From Parafilimonas terrae (GTDB lineage Bacteria; Bacteroidota; Bacteroidia; Chitinophagales; Chitinophagaceae): a DNA stretch of 64,000 bases. Under the pieces are notes generated by a model. That model saw only the letters and a program-made list of their open reading frames with translations, was not told the DNA's origin and ran no database searches. Where the stretch lies: contig NZ_FOXQ01000010.1 in assembly GCF_900115755.1 (NCBI RefSeq), forward strand, positions 124,001 to 188,000. The letters are read 5' to 3'. Within the stretch, counting starts at the first letter, position 1; each line of letters opens with the position of its first letter. Of this stretch, positions 43,461-52,075 are shown piece after piece. The translations under genes were made by a program, and so were the position numbers.

Positions 43461-44857
43461 TCTTTGCCTGTAACTGTACTATTGTTGCGCTTAAACCAGT
43501 AATAAAACGGCACGCCGGTAAGCATTAAAGCAGCACCGATGGCTGCTTCCCTCGGGCGGCTGAATACCGTGTTTACAATTAGCACGGCGCAAAAGATTAC
43601 CACAATAGCAGGCACTATGGGATAGCCCCATACTTTATAAGGCCGCGGTGCATCAGGCATTTTTTTACGCAGGATAAATACGCCTAATGTTGTAGCTCCA
43701 TAAAAAATAAAAACGGCAAAAATGATCATGTCAGTCAATTGATCAAAAGTGCCGGATAATACCAATATGCAAGCCCAAACACCCTGCACCCATAATGAAT
43801 TTACAGGCGCCTGTTTATTATTTAATTTCGCAACCCCTTTAAAAAACAACCCTTCATTTGCCATAGCAAAATAAGTTCGGCAACTTGACAGTATAGTTGC
43901 ATTGCAACAACCTAATGTTGTAATAACGATGAGCACAGAAATAAATAAAACTCCGTTATCGCCCCAAAAATTTCTTACTGCTTCAATAGCCGCAATTTTA
44001 TTACCGGCTTTATAAATATCATCCAGTTCAGGAATAGATAATAAAGAAAGATAAGTTGCATTTACCAACTGGTATAGAATAATAATTGTTATTATGCCGA
44101 TAACAATGCCCCGCGGCAAATTGCGTTTGGCATCTTTTATTTCACCGCCAACATAACCCGCAGAAGCCCAGCCCTGGTAACCCCAGAATGCAGCCAGCAT
44201 TGCAGTAAACACAGCACTCACAGTAACAGGTGTATTATTATCAACCGCCATAGATATACGGCCTGTATCAGCAACATCGCTGGCAAGGCCAAAAACAATT
44301 ATCGTGAAGATGCTGCCAAACACTAAGATTAATATACCCATGCTTACTTCAGCACCTGCTTTAATGCCAAGACTGTTTAGCCATGTGAGCAATATAATCA
44401 GCAGGATAGCAACCAGCTTAACACTTAAATCTGCAAAGGGATAAAATACACCGCCAATGCTTACATCAGCCATCGAAGGCAGCAGCTCCGGGAAATGCAC
44501 AACGCTGTTAAGCGATTCTGCAAATACATACGCCAGTGCAGAAATAGCAGCGGTTTGTATCACGGCAAACAAACTCCATCCAAATAAAAAGGCAAAAAAC
44601 TTGTTGTATATTTTCTGATAATAAGAATATTCACCACCCGTATCAGCAAGCAGGCCGGCAACTTCAGCATTGCATAGTGCGCCAAACAAACTAATAATAC
44701 CTGCAAGCACCCAGCAAATAAGCACCCAGCCTGAAGAATGCAATTCTGCTGTCATGGGCGCTACCTTTTTATATACACCGGAGCCAATAATATTTCCTAT
44801 TACAAGCACAATTACCAGTTGCAAACCAAGTGAACGGTTAAGTTTTGGTGAACTCAT
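43457..44857 (-). CDS. APC-superfamily amino-acid permease
   Basis: 466 residues with 12 membrane helices. The opening GLQLVIVLVIGNIIGSGVYKK carries the substrate-binding GSG motif, and AFFGYQGW-like AFWGYQGWASAGYVGGEIKDAKRNLPRGI is the LAT-type signature (near 225-250). It imports or exchanges amino acids; specificity is unknown. It is convergent with mqnD and divergent from the AIM24 gene. Confidence 0.92.
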   Translation of the reverse strand: MSSPKLNRSLGLQLVIVLVIGNIIGSGVYKKVAPMTAELHSSGWVLICWVLAGIISLFGALCNAEVAGLLADTGGEYSYYQKIYNKFFAFLFGWSLFAVIQTAAISALAYVFAESLNSVVHFPELLPSMADVSIGGVFYPFADLSVKLVAILLIILLTWLNSLGIKAGAEVSMGILILVFGSIFTIIVFGLASDVADTGRISMAVDNNTPVTVSAVFTAMLAAFWGYQGWASAGYVGGEIKDAKRNLPRGIVIGIITIIILYQLVNATYLSLLSIPELDDIYKAGNKIAAIEAVRNFWGDNGVLFISVLIVITTLGCCNATILSSCRTYFAMANEGLFFKGVAKLNNKQAPVNSLWVQGVWACILVLSGTFDQLTDMIIFAVFIFYGATTLGVFILRKKMPDAPRPYKVWGYPIVPAIVVIFCAVLIVNTVFSRPREAAIGAALMLTGVPFYYWFKRNNSTVTGKD

Positions 44858-45075
44858 TATTTATTTTTTGTTTGATTACAATATTAACTGATTAATGCCT
44901 TACATAAAAACGCTGATTCGTGAATTAAATTTTGGAAGATGCTTGATACAGGCGTGAGGTGTGAGGTAAGAGGTGTAAGCACTGATAAACTGTTAAACAT
45001 AAAAACTACCGTTTGCATAAGAGTTTGCAGGCATGCGAAAAATGTTTTTTTACATTCGCTGAAAAATTATTTGAT

Positions 45076-45870
45076 ATGATACGCAATCATGAAATTGATT
45101 ATAAAATTTTTGGTGAAGAACTGCAGTATGTGGAAGTAGAGCTTGATCCCGGAGAAACAGCAGTGGCAGAGCCCGGCGCTTTTATGATGATGGATGACGG
45201 CATCAGCATGCAAACCATTTTTGGCGATGGCAGCCAGCAACAAGATACCAGTTTAATGGGCAAATTATTTAGTGCGGGCAAGCGCATGCTGGTGGGTGAA
45301 AATTTATTCATGACAGCTTTTACGAACACATCGCAGGGTAAAAAACATGTAAGCTTTGCCTCACCTTATACAGGCAAAATTGTACCGCTTGATCTTTATA
45401 ATCTGGGTGGAAAAATAATTGCACAGAAAGATGCTTTTTTATGCGCTGCCAAAGGCGTAAGTATTGGCATTGAATTTCAGCGCAGGCTTGGCACCGGCTT
45501 GTTTGGCGGCGAAGGTTTTATTATGGAAAAGATAGAAGGCGATGGCATGGCTTTTTTACATGCAGGTGGCTTCGTGCAGGAGAAAGAATTAATGCCCGGA
45601 GAAACTTTGAAAATTGATACAGGCTGCATCGTTGGTTTTAGTGGCAGCGTTGATTACGACATTCAGTTTATCGGTGGTATCAAGAATTCTATATTCGGTG
45701 GTGAAGGTTTGTTCTTTGCGGTTTTACGCGGCCCTGGTAAAGTGTGGATACAATCATTGCCCATTAGCAGGCTGGCCTCCCGCATACTGGCTTACGGCAC
45801 TTATAAACGCAAAGAAGAAGGCAGTATTTTAGGAAGGTTTGGCAATATGCTTGATGGAGACGGATATTAA
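45076..45870 (+). CDS. AIM24 / TIGR00266-family protein
   Basis: 264 residues from the ATG at 45076; the frame from 45013 adds 21 unconvincing residues. The family pattern is clear: a double beta-barrel with YVEVELDPGETAVAEPGAFMMMDDGI, FTNTSQGKKHVSFASPYTGKIVPLDL, AKGVSIGIEFQRRLGTGLFGGEGF and GGIKNSIFGGEGLFFAVLRGPG written in successive strands. Its role in bacteria is unknown. It stands alone and ends at a strong hairpin. Confidence 0.92.
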   Translation: MIRNHEIDYKIFGEELQYVEVELDPGETAVAEPGAFMMMDDGISMQTIFGDGSQQQDTSLMGKLFSAGKRMLVGENLFMTAFTNTSQGKKHVSFASPYTGKIVPLDLYNLGGKIIAQKDAFLCAAKGVSIGIEFQRRLGTGLFGGEGFIMEKIEGDGMAFLHAGGFVQEKELMPGETLKIDTGCIVGFSGSVDYDIQFIGGIKNSIFGGEGLFFAVLRGPGKVWIQSLPISRLASRILAYGTYKRKEEGSILGRFGNMLDGDGY

Positions 45871-45893
45871 TTTAAAACAGAAAGCTAAGTAGT

Positions 45894-45931
45894 CCGGAGG
45901 CCCGAAAAATTAATTTCATCCAGGCTTCCGG
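45894..45931. terminator. Hairpin between convergent genes
   Basis: CCGGAGGCC (45894-45902) pairs with GGCTTCCGG (45923-45931), 9 pairs with one G-U, loop 20 nt, between the AIM24 gene and the lipoprotein gene. It may serve both. Confidence 0.6.
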
Positions 45932-45968
45932 GCTTTACCTGCAAGCACGCAATTATATTAAATGCTTA

Positions 45969-46442
45969 TCATTCTTCTTTGCAATTAACCATTCGCAATG
46001 GCTTTCCGCTAAAGCTTAAGTTGCTCCTGTTTTTAAAAACCATTTTGTCACCCTCTTCCTGCATATCGCCATAGCCTTCAATAAAAGCAGACTGCCGTTT
46101 TAAAAAGGCCACTTCCCTCGTTGATGTTATGCCCTCGCTGTTGAAAATATAATCGGCAATTAAAGTGTCGCCATACATGTTGCCTTTGATAGTTCCGCTG
46201 TTTTTATCCTTTTCATAATAATTATATACAAGCGAACCTGTAATAACTTTCGATTGGCTGAAGATGCTTAAAAACACCGTGTCTTTGCCATTTATATTTT
46301 CATAACATTCTGATATAGTTTCTGCAGGCGATGAAGTGCCCGTATTATAATCCTTTATTGTATCTGCATTGTCATAGGTTTCAACATTACTGTTATTGCA
46401 GGCAACACACATCATCAACAGGAAAAGCAGGCTGTATTTCAT
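45969..46442 (-). CDS. Hypothetical lipoprotein
   Basis: 157 residues from the ATG at 46442; the 15 residues before it have no signal character. The signal ends in CVAC (acylated Cys15) followed by NNSNVETYDN. The mature part is a small beta-sheet domain (ECYENINGKDTVFLSI, SGTIKGNMYGDTLIADYIF) of the kind seen in many uncharacterised Bacteroidota lipoproteins. No function can be given. Confidence 0.85.
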   Translation of the reverse strand: MKYSLLFLLMMCVACNNSNVETYDNADTIKDYNTGTSSPAETISECYENINGKDTVFLSIFSQSKVITGSLVYNYYEKDKNSGTIKGNMYGDTLIADYIFNSEGITSTREVAFLKRQSAFIEGYGDMQEEGDKMVFKNRSNLSFSGKPLRMVNCKEE

Positions 46443-46547
46443 TTTAGTGCTTTTAGTTTCACAAGATATAAAAAAGAGATACTGCATAAACCGGCAGCAC
46501 AGCAGTTAATATTTTTTAAAGCCGTAATATCGAAATTAATCTTTCAT

Positions 46548-46555
46548 TAGGTTTG
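46548..46555 (+). promoter_or_regulatory. -7 element upstream of the threonine dehydrogenase gene
   Basis: TAGGTTTG is an exact TAnnTTTG match, 28 bases before the GTG start. A clear -33 TTTG is not visible. Confidence 0.5.
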
Positions 46556-46583
46556 CTGCTTTCAAAACAATAAATACTTCTTT

Positions 46584-47528
46584 GTGGTAAAGGAAAAAAT
46601 TTTGGTGATAGGCGCCAGCGGCCAGATTGGTGTGGAGCTAACTATGGCATTGCGAAAAATTTATGGAAACGCCAATGTTATTGCCAGCGATTTGCGTGAA
46701 GAAAACCCGTTGCTGCACGGCACCGGCCCTTATGTTTCACTCGATGTAATGAACAAAGAAATGCTGCACGTGCAGGTAATCCGCCAGAATGTAACACAGA
46801 TATATCTGCTTGCCGCCATCCTTTCTGCAACAGGTGAAAAAAATCCAAACCTTGCCTGGAACCTCAATATGCAGGGCTTGTTAAATGTGCTGGATATTGC
46901 CAGTGAAGAAAACCTGCAAAAGGTTTACTGGCCAAGCAGCATTGCTGTTTTTGGCCCGACATCACCCAAAAAAAATTGCCCGCAGCAAACTATAATTGAG
47001 CCCATAACCGTTTATGGCATTAGTAAATATGCAGGTGAGTTTTGGTGCAATTATTATAACAAACGTTTTGGTGTGGATGTAAGAAGCCTGCGTTATCCGG
47101 GCCTTATAAGTTATAAATCAGACCCCGGCGGCGGCACCACGGATTATGCAGTTGAAATATATCATGATGCCATAGAAGATAAAAAATATACAAGTTTTTT
47201 AAAAGAAGATACGTATCTGCCCATGATGTATATGCCCGATGCCATTCGCGCCACGATGGAATTGATGGAAGCGCCGGCAGATAAAATTTCAATTCGCACA
47301 TCGTATAATATTTCAGGCATAAGCTTCTCTCCTGCTGAAATTGCGGATTCTATAAAAAAGCATATTCCTGAATTTGAAATAATTTATCAGCCGGATTACA
47401 GGCAGGCCATTGCAGACAGCTGGCCCCAAAGCATTGACGATGCTGTTGCCCACACAGACTGGGGTTGGAAACATGAATATGATCTTGAAAAAATAACTGC
47501 AGACATGCTAAAAAACCTGCAACAATAA
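46584..47528 (+). CDS. tdh: L-threonine 3-dehydrogenase, SDR/epimerase type
   Basis: 314 residues with a GTG start. The NAD-binding motif is G10-ASG-QIG16, and the catalytic pair is Y144 and K148 (VYGISKYAGE). Segments such as YWPSSIAVFGPTSPKKNCPQ, SLRYPGLISYKSDPGGGTTDYA and ADSWPQSIDDA are diagnostic of the short-chain threonine dehydrogenases of Bacteroidota. It oxidises threonine to 2-amino-3-ketobutyrate; the partner ligase kbl is not in the window. A small secreted-protein gene follows 7 bp later. Confidence 0.92.
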   Translation: MVKEKILVIGASGQIGVELTMALRKIYGNANVIASDLREENPLLHGTGPYVSLDVMNKEMLHVQVIRQNVTQIYLLAAILSATGEKNPNLAWNLNMQGLLNVLDIASEENLQKVYWPSSIAVFGPTSPKKNCPQQTIIEPITVYGISKYAGEFWCNYYNKRFGVDVRSLRYPGLISYKSDPGGGTTDYAVEIYHDAIEDKKYTSFLKEDTYLPMMYMPDAIRATMELMEAPADKISIRTSYNISGISFSPAEIADSIKKHIPEFEIIYQPDYRQAIADSWPQSIDDAVAHTDWGWKHEYDLEKITADMLKNLQQ

Positions 47529-47535
47529 TAAGCTT

Positions 47536-48165
47536 ATGCGCACTGTTTTATCCATACTGTTTTGCTGCATTGTATATAATGTTTTTGCGCAGGATGACAT
47601 TCCTGATTATCGCACAAAACGGGATAACTTTTTAAAGATGCAGGAGAAAGATATTCGTGCCGACCTGTCGCAATTTACTTTTGGCGGTATAAGTGAAAGC
47701 CTTACCAAACACAGGCTTGACGCTGTTCCGCTTGAAAGCGTAAGCAACGATACTATTGTATTTTCAAACGATACGGCAATTATACAAATTACGACAGGCA
47801 GCTTTGATGCAACCAAACATAAAGTAAGCTGGTACGACGATAAGTATGCAGTTAAGTTAGACAATAAACCTTTCTGGGGCACCGAACACAAAGTGCCAAA
47901 ACGCACTATAACTTCAGTTATTGCCATCATTGAAAGCGATACTGTTATTGTACCGCAAACGGCTTTCTTCGATCTCTATGAGCCCAAACTTTTTTATACC
48001 GATGCAAAAGGAAAACAAAAAACTTTTTGTAACGTTTATCGTTCACCGGATAAGCGTAAATATTACATCTATATGGTGAACGGCGAAGGTTCAGGCCGTT
48101 ATGAAGTAACCTGGGTTATACAGGATAAAAAATACCTGCGCCGCGTGGTTGACTGGAACTTTTAG
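47536..48165 (+). CDS. Hypothetical secreted protein
   Basis: 209 residues. A signal peptide (1-18, NVFAQ) is followed by a strand-rich domain with no recognised family. It is in tight succession after tdh (7-bp gap), so it is co-transcribed, but the link may be accidental. Confidence 0.8.
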   Translation: MRTVLSILFCCIVYNVFAQDDIPDYRTKRDNFLKMQEKDIRADLSQFTFGGISESLTKHRLDAVPLESVSNDTIVFSNDTAIIQITTGSFDATKHKVSWYDDKYAVKLDNKPFWGTEHKVPKRTITSVIAIIESDTVIVPQTAFFDLYEPKLFYTDAKGKQKTFCNVYRSPDKRKYYIYMVNGEGSGRYEVTWVIQDKKYLRRVVDWNF

Positions 48166-48278
48166 GATTGCTTATAAAGATATTTAGCAGCAATCCATCT
48201 TTATTTCTTCTCTATTTATTGCAACACTAATATTTAAGTATTTCCTTTTATTTTAATCAGCCGCCAATATTTTTTTCT

Positions 48279-48286
48279 TAGGTTTG
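48279..48286 (+). promoter_or_regulatory. -7 element of the gamma-glutamyltransferase gene
   Basis: TAGGTTTG matches TAnnTTTG exactly and ends 5 bases before the ATG, implying a nearly leaderless message. Confidence 0.55.
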
Positions 48287-48291
48287 AACAC

Positions 48292-50010
48292 ATGAAAAAA
48301 TGGCTGTTCATTATTCTTGGTGCAAGTATTATTTTTTACTCCTGCACATCTTCAAATATTACAGTTGGCCCGGGCAAAGAAATTGATCCCTATCATTTTA
48401 CCATTACTAAAAATGTTTCTGTAAACAATGGCTGCGTGGCCAGTGCACATCCTTTGGCCAGCGAAGTAGGGCTTGCTATATTAAAAAAAGGCGGTAATGC
48501 TTTTGATGCCATGATTGCAACCCAGCTTGCACTGGCTGTTGTTCATCCTGCAGCGGGTAATCTCGGCGGTGGTGGTTTTACTGTTGCAAGGTTGGCAAAC
48601 GACTCTTTGCTTTCATTGGATTATCGTGAAATGGCCCCGCTAAAAGGCGGCAGGAATATGTATATCGATTCTGCCGGCAATGCAAGAACAGACTGGTCGC
48701 AGAACGGGCATTTATCTGCAGGCGTGCCCGGAACTGTTGCGGGATTATTTGCAGAACATCAATATGCAAAACTTCCTTTTAAAACATTGATCCAGCCTGC
48801 TATAGAACTTGCAGAAAAAGGTATTGTGCTTACCAAACGTGAAGCTGATGGTTTAAACAGCAACAAAGACGATTTTATAAAATACAGTACGAAGCCCACG
48901 GCTTTTGTAAAGAATACAGCATGGAAAGAAGGCGATACTTTATACCAGCCTGAACTTGCGGAAACTTTAAAACGTATTCGTGATAATGGCGCCAAAGGTT
49001 TTTATGAGGGTGAAACGGCCAAACTGATTGTGGAAGAAATGCAGCGTGGCAAAGGCATTATGAGTTTGGAAGATTTAAAAAATTATGTGTGCAAGCCACG
49101 CAAGCCGGTTGAATTTGATTATCGCGGTTATCATGTGGTAAGCATGCCGCCATCGAGCAGTGGTGGTATTATTTTGGGTGAGATGCTCAAAATGATTGAA
49201 CCCTATCCTGTGAGCAGCTATGGTTTTCAAACCGTAAAAAGCGTGCAGCTAATGATTGAAGCAGAACGCCGCGCTTATGCCGACCGCGCCGAACATTTGG
49301 GTGATCCTGATTTCTGGAATGTGCCGCAGAATATTTTATTGAGCGATGCTTATCTTAAAAAAAGAATGAGTGATTATGATTCCACAAAATCAGGTGTGAG
49401 CGCAAACATTAAAGCCGGTAATGTGCATGAAAGCGATCAGACAACGCATATAAGTATTATTGATAAAGATGGCAACATGGTGGCCGTTACCACAACGCTG
49501 AACAACAGTTACGGCAGCAGGACAGTTGTGGGCGGTGCAGGTTTTCTATTAAATGATGAGATGGATGATTTCAGCATTAAACCCGGCGTACCAAATATGT
49601 TTGGCGCCATTGGAGGCGATGCCAACGCTATTCAGCCGGGCAAGCGCATGTTAAGTTCCATGACGCCAACATTAGTTTTAAAGGATAATAAACCCTTCAT
49701 AGTTGTGGGCACGCCGGGCGGCACTACCATTACCACTTCAGTATTTCAATCCATTGTAAATATTGTTGATTTTAATATGGACGCAAATGATGCAGTGAAC
49801 AAGCCTAAATTCCATCATCAATGGCTGCCTGATACGGTATCTGTTGAAAGGGATTTTAATGAAGAAACAGTGAAGCAGCTAAAAGATATGGGTTATAAAC
49901 TGATAACGTTAAGGGCAATCGGCAGAACTGAATTAATAAAAATCTTGCCTGATGGAACACGTGAAGCCGCTGCCGATAAGCGTGGTGATGACAGTGTAAG
50001 CGGGTATTAA
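48292..50010 (+). CDS. ggt: Gamma-glutamyltransferase (glutathione hydrolase), lipoprotein
   Basis: 572 residues. A lipoprotein-type signal ends in FYSC (Cys18). The precursor layout is standard: large-subunit part with ASAHPLASEVGLAILKKGGNAFDA and AGNLGGGGF, then the self-cleavage site at Thr384 (SDQ|TTHISIID), and the small subunit with MVAVTTTLNNSYGS and SSMTPTLVL, ending near GTPGGTTI. It cleaves or transfers the gamma-glutamyl group of glutathione and related peptides in the periplasm. A repeat hairpin follows the stop directly. Confidence 0.95.
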   Translation: MKKWLFIILGASIIFYSCTSSNITVGPGKEIDPYHFTITKNVSVNNGCVASAHPLASEVGLAILKKGGNAFDAMIATQLALAVVHPAAGNLGGGGFTVARLANDSLLSLDYREMAPLKGGRNMYIDSAGNARTDWSQNGHLSAGVPGTVAGLFAEHQYAKLPFKTLIQPAIELAEKGIVLTKREADGLNSNKDDFIKYSTKPTAFVKNTAWKEGDTLYQPELAETLKRIRDNGAKGFYEGETAKLIVEEMQRGKGIMSLEDLKNYVCKPRKPVEFDYRGYHVVSMPPSSSGGIILGEMLKMIEPYPVSSYGFQTVKSVQLMIEAERRAYADRAEHLGDPDFWNVPQNILLSDAYLKKRMSDYDSTKSGVSANIKAGNVHESDQTTHISIIDKDGNMVAVTTTLNNSYGSRTVVGGAGFLLNDEMDDFSIKPGVPNMFGAIGGDANAIQPGKRMLSSMTPTLVLKDNKPFIVVGTPGGTTITTSVFQSIVNIVDFNMDANDAVNKPKFHHQWLPDTVSVERDFNEETVKQLKDMGYKLITLRAIGRTELIKILPDGTREAAADKRGDDSVSGY

Positions 50011-50017
50011 TTCTTTA

Positions 50018-50050
50018 AACTTTTTGAAAGTTTAGAACCTTTCAAAAGTT
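50018..50050 (+). repeat. Intergenic hairpin repeat, copy a
   Basis: AACTTTTTGAAAG (50018-50030) pairs with CTTTCAAAAGTT (50039-50050) with one bulged T. A sister copy lies after the next gene (50607-50639). It could end the ggt transcript. Confidence 0.7.
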
Positions 50051-50069
50051 ATCCAAAACATGAAAGACC

Positions 50070-50600
50070 ATGAATACTGAAGAAGCTTTTTTACAATCAT
50101 CCATAAAAAAATTCAAAGCACAAAAATCACTTGGCGATAAAACATTTGCTCAGCTTGATGAAAAAGATTTGTTTTTTAAGCCTTCGGCAGAAAGCAATTC
50201 CATTGCTGTAATTGTGCAGCATGTAAGTGGCAATATGCTTAGCCGCTGGACAAACTTTTTAACGGAAGACGGAGAAAAACCCTGGCGTGAAAGAGATGCT
50301 GAATTTGAAAATAATTTATCAACGAAGGAAGATGTTTTAAATGCCTGGAATAAAGGCTGGGCCTGCGTTTTAGCAACGCTTGAAAACCTGAAGCCGGAAG
50401 ATGTAATAAAAACAATTACCATACGCAATGAACCGCACCTGGTTGTTGATGCTATCATAAGACAGATAGATCATTATGGCAGTCATGTAGGCCAGATTGT
50501 TTATATAGGCAAACTGATAAAAAATGAAAACTGGCAATCGCTGAGTATTGCAAAAAATAAAAGCAAGGCATTTAACGATGCCATGAACCATAAAATATAA
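50070..50600 (+). CDS. DUF1572-family (DinB-like) protein
   Basis: 176 residues, mostly helical. The DUF1572 features are SNSIAVIVQHVSGNMLSRWTNFL near 46-68, KPWRERDAEF, and the C-terminal QIDHYGSHVGQIVYIGKLI with metal-binding His residues. The function is unknown; the fold is that of DinB-type metalloproteins. It is framed by two copies of the hairpin repeat. Confidence 0.88.
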   Translation: MNTEEAFLQSSIKKFKAQKSLGDKTFAQLDEKDLFFKPSAESNSIAVIVQHVSGNMLSRWTNFLTEDGEKPWRERDAEFENNLSTKEDVLNAWNKGWACVLATLENLKPEDVIKTITIRNEPHLVVDAIIRQIDHYGSHVGQIVYIGKLIKNENWQSLSIAKNKSKAFNDAMNHKI

Positions 50601-50606
50601 AAACCA

Positions 50607-50639
50607 AACTTTTGGAAAGTTTCAAGCATTCCAAAAGTT
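50607..50639 (+). repeat. Intergenic hairpin repeat, copy b
   Basis: AACTTTTGGAA (50607-50617) pairs perfectly with TTCCAAAAGTT (50629-50639). Compared with copy a, the stem differs at matching positions on both arms. Confidence 0.75.
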
Positions 50640-50655
50640 ATTTAGAATAAAAACT

Positions 50656-51309
50656 ATGTTTCCACAGGCAGTAATATTTGATTTAGACGGTACGTTGGTA
50701 GATAACAACCCATATCACATTGAAGCGTTCAAGGAATTTTATCAGAAGACAGGCAAAGCCTTTTCACTCGAAGAATATAAACAGCATATCAACGGAAGGA
50801 TGAACCGTGAAATTTTTAATTATGTTTTTAATACAACGCTAAGCCCGGAAGAAATTGAAAAATACACCAATGAAAAAGAAGGGTTATACCGAGAGTTATA
50901 TGCGCCGCATATAAAACCTGTTAATGGTTTGATTGATTTTTTAAACGAACTCGAAAAAGCAAAAATTCCAAAAGCGGTTGCCACATCGGGCATAATTCCC
51001 AACATTAATTTTATGTTTGAGCATATCCCGATAAGAGATTATTTTCTCAGCGTTATTGATTCAACACAAATAAAAACAGGCAAGCCTCATCCTGAAATAT
51101 TTTTAAAAGCAGCAATATCTGTAAATGCTGTTCCTTCGGAATGTGTTGCGTTTGAAGATTCGCTGGCAGGTATTCAATCTGCAAAAGCAGCCGGTATGAA
51201 GGTGGTGGCGTTAACGACAACGCACACGGCTGAAGATTTGCATGACGCGGACTTAATTATTAAAGATTATACAGAAATATCATTGGTAAAATTGCAGCAG
51301 TTAAAATAA
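50656..51309 (+). CDS. HAD-superfamily hydrolase, beta-phosphoglucomutase-like
   Basis: 217 residues. The HAD motifs are present: nucleophile Asp9 and acid Asp11 in IFDLDGTLVDNN, motif II ATSG, and motif III/IV with GKPHPEIF and CVAFEDSLAGIQSAKAAGMKVVAL. The helical cap lies between residues 15 and 80. It is a sugar-phosphate phosphatase or mutase; the substrate is not determined. Confidence 0.93.
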   Translation: MFPQAVIFDLDGTLVDNNPYHIEAFKEFYQKTGKAFSLEEYKQHINGRMNREIFNYVFNTTLSPEEIEKYTNEKEGLYRELYAPHIKPVNGLIDFLNELEKAKIPKAVATSGIIPNINFMFEHIPIRDYFLSVIDSTQIKTGKPHPEIFLKAAISVNAVPSECVAFEDSLAGIQSAKAAGMKVVALTTTHTAEDLHDADLIIKDYTEISLVKLQQLK

Positions 51310-51530
51310 TCCGGTATAATAAATATCTGCAAGGAATAAAACTCAACCGTTCTGTGCGATGGCATCAAACAGTTACAACGCTTCATTTAAATAAAGCTAT
51401 CAAACACAAATGCAGCGGCAAAATGTTATACCCGTACCAGGCCGGTAAAAGTTATCATACCGGTGGGGGTTAGCCCGACATATAAAACACAGGGTACGGA
51501 TATTGTTTATGATTGTTATATTGATATCTT

Positions 51531-51908
51531 CTAACTTTTTGGCTTCACATCATCCACTATCAAAGTTTTAACACCACCTCTGTCAGAATACGCGCCGGTT
51601 GCTGTTATTTGTTCGCCAGCATGTTTTTTAGCTTCTGCATAAGCATCTTTCTTATTATGATCTTCAACAATAAGATACACTTTGCCATCGCTTGTGAGAA
51701 TGCCCATAGGCGAGCCGGCTTTAATGCAATCCGCGGCACAGGATTTATGCGCTTCGCCGCTGGCGCCGGAAGAAGAATAACAGGCCATATCCAATACTTC
51801 GCCACTAATAGTCATACTCTTTTTTTCCTGGCCGAATGACGTGAGTGATACGGCGCTGAACACGATTGCAAGCAGGGAAATTTTTGCTGTAAGAGAAGTT
51901 TTTTTCAT
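51531..51908 (-). CDS. Small secreted protein with conserved Cys/His motif
   Basis: 125 residues from the ATG at 51908; the 21 residues before it are not signal-like. A signal peptide ends near TSFGQ. The mature part is a small beta-domain with MACYSSSG, then HKSCAADCIKAGSPMGIL and GKVYLIVEDH. This Cys/His spacing (Cys, then His-x-x-Cys-x-x-x-Cys) recurs in uncharacterised bacterial secreted proteins and suggests metal or heme-related binding, which is an inference. The 221-bp gap before it (51310-51530) holds no gene. Confidence 0.82.
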   Translation of the reverse strand: MKKTSLTAKISLLAIVFSAVSLTSFGQEKKSMTISGEVLDMACYSSSGASGEAHKSCAADCIKAGSPMGILTSDGKVYLIVEDHNKKDAYAEAKKHAGEQITATGAYSDRGGVKTLIVDDVKPKS

Positions 51909-52075
51909 ATTATACAATTTATGTGTGAAGAATTGAGAGAGGATTGAGAACATAAATGTAATACTTTTCAAATAACCTTTTTATAATACACTTGTTTGTC
52001 AGGATTGTTGGTAAAATATTCCTGAACTGTTTAAAGCCATGCAACCAACGATTATGTATAAATATATTGCTACCG

